DNA of 5,735 nt from JBJXHB01 sp046160725 (GTDB taxonomy: Bacteria; Pseudomonadota; Gammaproteobacteria; Burkholderiales; Burkholderiaceae_C): assembly GCA_046160725.1 (NCBI GenBank), contig JBJXHB010000216.1:1-5735 (forward strand), written 5' to 3'. Positions 1 to 5,735 of this stretch are shown here, piece by piece. A program made the translations under genes and the position numbers. The stretch's first letter is position 1. The number at the start of each line of letters is the position of its first letter. Below the pieces are notes generated by a model. It made no database searches. It saw only the letters and a program-made list of their open reading frames with translations, and was not told the DNA's origin.

Positions 1-1641
<1,641 letters not shown>

Positions 1642-1652
1642 CGGTGGGGCAT

Positions 1653-1676
1653 GGTAGCGGGCAGGGTAGCGGGCAG
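1653..1676. repeat. 12-bp perfect tandem duplication in the recQ leader
   Basis: Two head-to-tail copies of GGTAGCGGGCAG occupy 1653-1664 and 1665-1676, just upstream of recQ. On the recQ strand each copy carries TACC, so the duplication creates two -10-like hexamers: TACCCT at the copy junction and TACCAT (1656-1651), the latter 9 nt before the recQ ATG. No convincing -35 element lies 16-18 bp further upstream. The repeat is plainly visible; a role in transcription is inference. Confidence 0.85.
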
Positions 1677-1694
1677 GGCCGCCCAGGCCGCGGC

Positions 1695-1700
1695 TATGCT
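1695..1700 (+). promoter_or_regulatory. Possible -10 element for the propeller gene
   Basis: TATGCT matches the sigma-70 -10 consensus at four of six positions and would place transcription start near 1707, about 40 nt before ATG 1748. The region about 17 bp upstream (around 1672-1677) is G-rich and not like a -35 box. It is the best candidate in the 106-bp divergent intergenic region, but weak. Confidence 0.25.
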
Positions 1701-1747
1701 GGCGGCCCGCGCACTGTCACAGCGGCTTGCGCCGCGACGCCCCACCG

Positions 1748-1867
1748 ATGCCGAACGGCTGCACTGTCGATTCCGATGTCGCGCCTGGTTGGGCGAGCCG
1801 CTGGTCCTGGTTGGCGACCGGCCTGGTGGCGACTTGCCTCGCTGTGACGCCGCTACCGGTGGCCGCG
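1748..1867 (+). other. Predicted Sec signal peptide of the propeller protein
   Basis: Residues 1-40 have an unusually long polar n-region with Arg19, a hydrophobic core (LATGLVATCLAV, 22-33), then TPLPVAA before Glu41. Val38 and Ala40 fit the -3/-1 rule for signal peptidase I, so cleavage after Ala40 is likely. Cys30 lies in VATC, where Thr precedes the Cys and follows a short core, so a lipoprotein signal is unlikely. A TTG start inside the gene (codon 23) would give a shorter signal and cannot be excluded. Confidence 0.7.
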
Positions 1868-2893
1868 GAGGATGCGGCACCGCGCCAGGTGCTGCGGGAG
1901 ACCGGCGACCTGGTCTTCCACCTGCGCGGCAGCGGCGCCGCCACGCAGCTGGTGCGCCGGCGCGGCCGTGACGGGGCCGCCGAGGTGCTGTGGCCGCTCG
2001 CCGACGGTGCGGCGCCACTGCGGGACTATGCGCCGGCGCCGGGGGGACGCTGGGTCGCCGTTGTGACCCAGCCGGCAGGCGCCAGCGCCCTGTTGCAGGT
2101 CCTGGACACCCGCAGCCGCCAGACCAGCACGGCGCGCTTCGATGGCACCGATGTCGGTGCCCTGGCCTGGACGCCGGACGCCCGGCAGCTGGCCTTCAAC
2201 CGCCTGCGCCAGGCGCCGCCGGGCACACCGGCGGGTGGCGAGGTGTGGCTGTGGACGCCGGGATCGCCTGAGTCCACGGCACGTGCCGTCTTCGGTGACG
2301 GCGTCGCCGGTGTGTCGATGCCGGCTGGCCATGTGCCGGCGCTGGTGTTCACCCATGACGGCCTGTGGGCACTGGGTTTCGGCCTGCATCCGACGCGCCG
2401 CGACCTGGCCCTGTGGCTGGCCCCTGCGGCCGGCGTGCGCACGGGTCAGCCGCGCTGGCGCCTGCTGGTCGATCCGGCCGAGCAGGTGGAACGGGTGACC
2501 TACAAGCAGGACCGCCTGTACCTGCTGAGCCGCCGTGAGGCGCCGCGCGGCCGCATCCTGGTGCGTGCCTTGAGCCAGCCGGACCAGCCGGCCCAGGTGT
2601 GGTGGCCCGAGGGCCATGCCACGCTGACCGGGCTGGCCGCCGCCACCGACGCCCTGTACATCAGCCTGCAGGATGCGGCCGGCGCCGGCCTGCAGCGCCG
2701 GGCCTGGAATGTCACGGCCTTCGTGCCGGTGGCGCTGCCGCCCGGCGCGGCTTTCCGGCTGGACGATGTCGACACCTTGGCCAGCGCAGCCGACCCGCGC
2801 CTGCCGGGCCTGCTGCTGCCGCTGCACGCTGGTGGCCGGGTCCGGCATGTGCTGGTCTCGCCGGACGCGGCCGTGCGCGAGACCACGCCCTGA
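1748..2893 (+). CDS. Exported S9A prolyl-oligopeptidase-like beta-propeller protein lacking the catalytic domain
   Basis: The 381-residue product resembles only the seven-bladed propeller of S9A prolyl oligopeptidases, the domain that gates peptide entry to the active site. An N-terminal export signal (to about residue 40) leads straight into blade-like sequence: ETGDLVFHLRGSG (51-63), PAPGGRWVAVVT (97-108), ALAWTPDARQLAFNR (138-152), a VFGDG...VFTHDGLWALGFG region (181-212), VTYKQDRLYLLSRREAPRGR (250-269) and ATLTGLAAATDALYISLQDA (291-310). These follow the order of the family propeller, including the AWT-DG and 'APRGRL' type positions. The family's N-terminal segment and the C-terminal alpha/beta-hydrolase domain are absent: no GxSxGG nucleophile motif occurs, and the protein ends with the last blade. 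It is therefore unlikely to be a peptidase; a periplasmic binding or scaffold role is inference. An in-frame TTG at 1727 could start it 7 residues earlier; ATG 1748 is preferred because it follows the conserved 9-base leader shared with recQ. No ribosome binding site is evident. No frameshift is apparent within the gene. Confidence 0.82.
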   Translation: MPNGCTVDSDVAPGWASRWSWLATGLVATCLAVTPLPVAAEDAAPRQVLRETGDLVFHLRGSGAATQLVRRRGRDGAAEVLWPLADGAAPLRDYAPAPGGRWVAVVTQPAGASALLQVLDTRSRQTSTARFDGTDVGALAWTPDARQLAFNRLRQAPPGTPAGGEVWLWTPGSPESTARAVFGDGVAGVSMPAGHVPALVFTHDGLWALGFGLHPTRRDLALWLAPAAGVRTGQPRWRLLVDPAEQVERVTYKQDRLYLLSRREAPRGRILVRALSQPDQPAQVWWPEGHATLTGLAAATDALYISLQDAAGAGLQRRAWNVTAFVPVALPPGAAFRLDDVDTLASAADPRLPGLLLPLHAGGRVRHVLVSPDAAVRETTP

Positions 2894-2915
2894 TCGGCCG
2901 GCCCGGGCGGCGCCT

Positions 2916-3746
2916 TCAGGGCGTCTTCACCGGTGGCAGCGGGTCGAACTGGGCCGCCGTCTTGGTCTGCCAGCCCTTGATGGCCACCGCCATCTCGTCG
3001 ATGTCGAAGATCGCCGCCTGCAGCAGCGTCATCTGGTCCAGCGCCTGAGCCGTCGGATAGTCGCGCGCATGGTTGAGTGCGCGCTTGCTGCCGGCTATGG
3101 CCAGCGGGCTCTTGGCCGCGATCTTGCGCGCCATGTCCAGGGCCGCGGCCTGCAGCGCGGCCGCGTCCGGCAGCACGGCATTGACCAGCCCGCCGGTCAG
3201 GGCGCGCTGGGCGTCGATGCGGTCGCCGGTGTAGGCCATCTCGCGGGCCAGGGCCTGCGGCACGATCTTGGGCAGGCGCTGCAGCGTGCCCAGGTCGGCG
3301 GCCATGCCGATGTGGATCTCCTGCACGGTGAAGAAGGCATCGGCGCTGCACAGCCGGATGTCGCAGGCGCAGCTCAGGTCGACACCGCCGCCGACGCAGC
3401 CGCCCTGGATCGCCGCGATGACCGGGAAACGCGCCTCCTCCAGCACGTCGAAGCAGGCCATCAACCGACGCAGGTGGTCGACGAAGGCCAGCCGCGCGCG
3501 CGCCGTGCCGGTGCGCAGGATGTCGAAGTCGCCGAAGACATCCAGTGCCATGCCGGCACTGAAATGCCGGCCGGTGGAGTCGATGACCAGCACGCGCGTG
3601 GTGCCCGCATCGTCGAGGCCGCGCACCGCGTCCCGCAGCGCCGGGAAGAACGCCGGCGACATGGTGTTCAGGCGCTCGGGGCGGTTCAGGGTCAGGCGGG
3701 CGACGCCGGTGGCGGCGTCGGTGGTCAGCTGGAAGAAGTCGCTCAT
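2916..3746 (-). CDS. Crotonase-family protein, probable delta3,5-delta2,4-dienoyl-CoA isomerase
   Basis: The 276-residue product is a full-length crotonase (enoyl-CoA hydratase/isomerase superfamily). It has an N-terminal LNRPERLNTMS segment (20-30), the first oxyanion-hole segment HFSAGMAL (61-68) and a second, GGCVGGGVDL (115-124). The catalytic set fits eukaryotic ECH1-type dienoyl-CoA isomerase: Asp123 in GVDL, Glu143 in TVQEIHIG and Asp151 in AADLGTLQRLPK, with the same spacings (20 and 8) as the rat enzyme's Asp176, Glu196 and Asp204. That enzyme moves double bonds of 3,5-dienoyl-CoA during beta-oxidation of unsaturated fatty acids with odd-numbered double bonds. The protein has no signal or targeting sequence, so it is cytoplasmic. 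ATG 3746 is preceded by GAGG at 8-nt spacing. Its stop lies 22 bp from that of the convergent propeller gene. Automated annotation would probably call it simply enoyl-CoA hydratase; the isomerase reading rests on motif spacing and is not proven. Confidence 0.93.
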   Translation of the reverse strand: MSDFFQLTTDAATGVARLTLNRPERLNTMSPAFFPALRDAVRGLDDAGTTRVLVIDSTGRHFSAGMALDVFGDFDILRTGTARARLAFVDHLRRLMACFDVLEEARFPVIAAIQGGCVGGGVDLSCACDIRLCSADAFFTVQEIHIGMAADLGTLQRLPKIVPQALAREMAYTGDRIDAQRALTGGLVNAVLPDAAALQAAALDMARKIAAKSPLAIAGSKRALNHARDYPTAQALDQMTLLQAAIFDIDEMAVAIKGWQTKTAAQFDPLPPVKTP

Positions 3747-3754
3747 GGCGGTGG

Positions 3755-3758
3755 CCTC
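3755..3758 (-). promoter_or_regulatory. Ribosome binding site of the crotonase gene
   Basis: GAGG on the minus strand lies 8 nt before ATG 3746, a normal Shine-Dalgarno match. It supports this start, and no other upstream in-frame start makes a better N-terminus. Confidence 0.6.
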
Positions 3759-3893
3759 GGTGATGGGATTGAGGAGGGGCGGTGTGACGCGTCGGCCGGG
3801 CGGGGGTGCGGCGCCGGCTCTGGGTGGACGGCCGCGCCGGGATTGTCCGGGCTGGCGATGGGCCCCTTGGGCACGATGACGCCGCTGCGTGCC

Positions 3894-3899
3894 TACACT
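3894..3899 (+). promoter_or_regulatory. -10-like hexamer abutting the hydrolase start
   Basis: TACACT matches the sigma-70 -10 consensus at four of six positions, including the key first TA and last T. Only 8 nt (GCCGCCCC) separate it from ATG 3908, so transcription from it would begin at or very near the start codon and give a leaderless or nearly leaderless mRNA. No ribosome binding site is present in those 8 nt. The nearest -35-like sequence, TTGGGC at 3867-3872, is 21 bp away, longer than usual. Confidence 0.4.
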
Positions 3900-3907
3900 G
3901 CCGCCCC

Positions 3908-4756
3908 ATGCAGACCCTGACCACGGCCGACGGCCTGCCGCTGCATCTGCGGCGCTGGGCCGCGCCCGGCACCGCTCGCGGCACGGTGCTCATCGTCCAC
4001 GGCCTGGGCGAGCACATCGGCCGCTATGGACATGTCGCGGCGGCTCTCAACAGCGCCGGCTGGCATGCCGTGGGCTATGACCACCGCGGCCACGGCGCCA
4101 GCGGCGGAGCCCGCGGCGCCATCGCCGGGCCGCACAGTCTGTTGGCCGACCTGGCTCTGGTGATCGACCGGGTCCGCGCCGACCTGCCGGGCCCGCTGGT
4201 GCTGCTGGGCCACAGCATGGGCGGCCTGGCGGTGGGCCGCTTCGTGGCCGAGGCCCTGGCGCCCGTGCCCGCCGTCTGGTCGCGCCCGGTCGACGGGCTG
4301 GTGATGAGCAGCCCGGCGCTGGACCCGGGCATGAATGCGGTGCAGCGGCTGCTGCTGGCCGTCATGGGGCCACTGGCGCCGAACCTGGCACTGGGCAACG
4401 GCCTGGACGCCAGCGGCGTCTCCCGCGACGCCGCGGTGGTGGCGGCCTACAAGGCCGACCCGCTGGTGCACGACCGCATCACGCCCGCGCTGGTGCGCTT
4501 CATCGTCGACGGTGGCGTCGCGGTGCGGGGCCTCGCGCCACAGTGGCGCATGCCGACCCTGCTGCTGTGGGCCGGTGCCGACCGGCTGGTCGCCCCGGCC
4601 GGCTCGGCCGCCTTTGCCGCGGCGGCGCCGTCTGCCGTGGTCACGGCACGCTGCCTGGACGGCCAGTTTCACGAGATCTTCAACGAGCCTGAGCAGGCGG
4701 CCACCCTGGCGTTGGTGACCGGCTGGCTGGGGCGGCTGGTGCCGCCACCCACCTGA
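3908..4756 (+). CDS. Alpha/beta hydrolase, monoacylglycerol-lipase-like
   Basis: The 282-residue product matches the Hydrolase_4 (serine aminopeptidase/monoacylglycerol lipase) family and is full length. Visible features: the oxyanion strand and loop VLIVHGLGEHIGRY (27-40), YDHRGHGASGG (57-67), the nucleophile elbow GHSMGG with Ser103 (101-106), a cap region including VSRDAAVVAAYKADPLVHD (171-189) that resembles the equivalent stretch of monoglyceride lipase, the acid Asp225 in LLLWAGADRLVAP (218-230), and His255 in the typical HEIFNEPE (255-262). The triad Ser103-Asp225-His255 is complete. No signal peptide or membrane segment is seen, so the enzyme should be cytoplasmic and act on monoacylglycerols or similar short esters; the substrate is not certain. 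ATG 3908 is chosen because the conserved N-terminus (MQTLTTADGLPLHLRRW) begins there; the in-frame ATG at 3806 would add 34 residues without family character and would override the -10-like hexamer. The gene is divergent from the crotonase gene. Confidence 0.94.
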   Translation: MQTLTTADGLPLHLRRWAAPGTARGTVLIVHGLGEHIGRYGHVAAALNSAGWHAVGYDHRGHGASGGARGAIAGPHSLLADLALVIDRVRADLPGPLVLLGHSMGGLAVGRFVAEALAPVPAVWSRPVDGLVMSSPALDPGMNAVQRLLLAVMGPLAPNLALGNGLDASGVSRDAAVVAAYKADPLVHDRITPALVRFIVDGGVAVRGLAPQWRMPTLLLWAGADRLVAPAGSAAFAAAAPSAVVTARCLDGQFHEIFNEPEQAATLALVTGWLGRLVPPPT

Positions 4757-4784
4757 CGCCCGGACCCACCGTGACGCCAACGGC

Positions 4785-4809
4785 GCGCCCGGCCCTGCGG
4801 ACGGGGCGC
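4785..4809. other. GC-rich hairpin between the hydrolase and peptidase genes
   Basis: GCGCCC (4785-4790) pairs perfectly with GGGCGC (4804-4809) around a 13-nt loop, 28 nt after the hydrolase stop. No T-run follows (the next bases are AACATCCC), so it is not a standard intrinsic terminator. It may be an mRNA structure or a chance pairing in GC-rich DNA. Confidence 0.25.
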
Positions 4810-4820
4810 AACATCCCACT

Positions 4821-4824
4821 GGAG
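4821..4824 (+). promoter_or_regulatory. Ribosome binding site that selects the second ATG of the M20 gene
   Basis: GGAG ends 8 nt before ATG 4833 but only 2 nt before ATG 4827. Normal spacing therefore favours 4833, which removes the two residues Met-Thr from the longer reading. Confidence 0.6.
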
Positions 4825-4832
4825 ACATGACC

Positions 4833-5735
4833 ATGAACGCACCCGAGTCCTTCACCGCACTGGCCGCCCGGATGGCCGACGAAGCCTGGGACGAGCGCAT
4901 CGTCCCGGCGCTGACCGACTACATCCAGGTGCCGGCCAAGAGCCCGATGTTCGACGCCGACTGGGCCGCGCATGGCTTGCTCGACCGCGTGGTGCGCGAC
5001 GCGGCGGCCTGGGTCGAGTCGCGCCGCGTGCCGGGCCTGAAGCTGGAGGTGGTGCGGCTGGAAGGGCGCACGCCGCTGATCTTCTTCGAGCTGCCGGCGT
5101 CGCGCACCCGCAGCACCGACACCGTGCTGATGTACGGCCACCTCGACAAGCAGCCGGAGTTCAGCGGCTGGCGGCGCGGCCTGGGGCCCTGGTCGCCCAA
5201 GATCGACGACGGCCGGCTGTACGGCCGTGGCGGGGCCGACGACGGCTATGCCGTCTATGCCGCCATCACCGCCATCGAGACCCTGCAGCGCGCCGAAAGC
5301 CCGCACCCCCGCATCGTCGGACTGATCGAGACCTGCGAGGAGAGCGGCTCGCCGGACCTGCCGGCCTACCTGGAGGCGCTGCGCGGGCGCTTGGGCCAGG
5401 TCAGCCTGGTGGTGTGCCTGGACTCCGGTGCCGGCAACTACGACCAGCTGTGGCTCACCACCTCGCTGCGCGGCATGGTGTCCGGTGTATTGAAGGTGGA
5501 GATCCTGACCGAGGGCATCCATTCGGGCGACGCCAGCGGGTTGGTGCCGTCGAGCTTCCGCATCCTGCGCCATGTGCTGGACCGGCTGGAGGACAGCGCC
5601 ACCGGGCAGCTGCTGCCGGGCAGCCTGCATTGCGCCATCCCGGCCGAGCGCGTGGACCAGGCGCGTGCGGCCGCCGCCACGCTGGGCGACGAGGTCTGGA
5701 AGCGCTACCCCTGGGCCTGCGGCGCCGACGGCAGC
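4833..5735 (+). CDS. M20 family zinc metallopeptidase (3' end outside window)
   Basis: The 301 visible residues are the N-terminal catalytic region and part of the lid/dimerisation domain of an M20 (ArgE/DapE/ACY1/CPG2-type) peptidase. These enzymes use two zinc ions to cleave dipeptides or N-acyl amino acids. Visible: MYGHLDKQPEFSGW with metal ligand His103 and Asp105; KIDDGRLYGRGGADDGY with the bridging ligand Asp136; TCEESGS with general base Glu169 and ligand Glu170; VVCLDSG with ligand Asp197; and EGIHSGDASG with His230 at the lid domain. All expected N-terminal active-site residues are present; the last zinc ligand (a C-terminal His) lies beyond the window. The 'GHLDKQP' and 'GRGGADDGYA' forms mark a dipeptidase-like subgroup without a standard gene symbol. 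No signal peptide is seen. The gene starts 76 bp after the hydrolase stop on the same strand, so a shared transcript is possible. ATG 4827 is the alternative start. Confidence 0.94.
   Translation, partial: MNAPESFTALAARMADEAWDERIVPALTDYIQVPAKSPMFDADWAAHGLLDRVVRDAAAWVESRRVPGLKLEVVRLEGRTPLIFFELPASRTRSTDTVLMYGHLDKQPEFSGWRRGLGPWSPKIDDGRLYGRGGADDGYAVYAAITAIETLQRAESPHPRIVGLIETCEESGSPDLPAYLEALRGRLGQVSLVVCLDSGAGNYDQLWLTTSLRGMVSGVLKVEILTEGIHSGDASGLVPSSFRILRHVLDRLEDSATGQLLPGSLHCAIPAERVDQARAAAATLGDEVWKRYPWACGADGS

Noticed and set aside
1830..1840. Lipobox at Cys30 of the propeller protein
   Set aside because: The sequence is VATC: Thr at -1 is not accepted in a typical lipobox, and a good signal peptidase I site (VAA before Glu41) lies downstream.
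2894..2923. Possible bidirectional terminator between the convergent propeller and crotonase genes
   Set aside because: The 22-bp gap contains GGCCGGCC and GCCCGGGC palindromes, and CGCC/GGCG can pair across TTCAG, but the stem is only 4 bp and there is no T-run on either strand.
2673..3920. 415-codon plus-strand frame antisense to the crotonase gene
   Set aside because: It is the complement of a well-supported gene, with biased Gly/Val/Gln/Arg composition and no family match.
2500..4017. 505-codon minus-strand frame spanning the crotonase gene
   Set aside because: It overlaps the real crotonase in another frame, is antisense to the end of the propeller gene and the start of the hydrolase, and is Arg/Pro-rich without recognisable motifs.
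3893..4900. 335-codon minus-strand frame antisense to the hydrolase
   Set aside because: The plus strand has a complete catalytic triad and family motifs throughout; the antisense product is His/Gln/Arg-rich and unrecognisable.
4680..5630. 316-codon minus-strand frame antisense to the M20 peptidase
   Set aside because: The plus-strand M20 frame is intact with all expected N-terminal active-site residues; the antisense product is a shadow.

Overview
The window is very G+C-rich chromosomal DNA with strong G/C preference at third codon positions, so nearly every gene casts long open shadows in other frames. Protein content (a RecQ helicase, a secreted prolyl-oligopeptidase-like propeller, a crotonase of the dienoyl-CoA isomerase type, a monoacylglycerol-lipase-like hydrolase and an M20 metallopeptidase) and the compact promoter/start arrangement suggest a high-GC betaproteobacterium, probably of the Burkholderiales. 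That placement is inferred from style and remembered homologues, not from a marker gene.

Layout: (1) 1-1641, minus strand: recQ, with the 3' end (HRDC region) beyond the window. (2) 1642-1747: a divergent intergenic region holding a 12-bp tandem duplication and a 12-bp perfect inverted repeat whose arms end exactly on the start codons of the two flanking genes. (3) 1748-2893, plus strand: an exported protein that appears to be only the beta-propeller of an S9A prolyl oligopeptidase, without either segment of the catalytic domain. (4) 2916-3746, minus strand: a crotonase with the Asp/Glu/Asp set of delta3,5-delta2,4-dienoyl-CoA isomerase, convergent with gene 3 and separated from it by 22 bp. 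(5) 3747-3907: a second divergent intergenic region. (6) 3908-4756, plus strand: a cytoplasmic monoacylglycerol-lipase-like serine hydrolase with a -10-like hexamer only 8 nt before its ATG. (7) 4833-5735, plus strand: an M20 zinc peptidase, open at the window end.

The genes do not form one obvious pathway. The hydrolase and the crotonase, divergently arranged, could both serve lipid breakdown (ester cleavage, then processing of unsaturated acyl-CoAs). The M20 peptidase could share a transcript with the hydrolase. recQ is a housekeeping repair gene. No RNA gene, insertion sequence, CRISPR array, prophage or attachment site was seen. No complete unknown multi-gene system is visible; the most unusual item is the catalytic-domain-less propeller protein.
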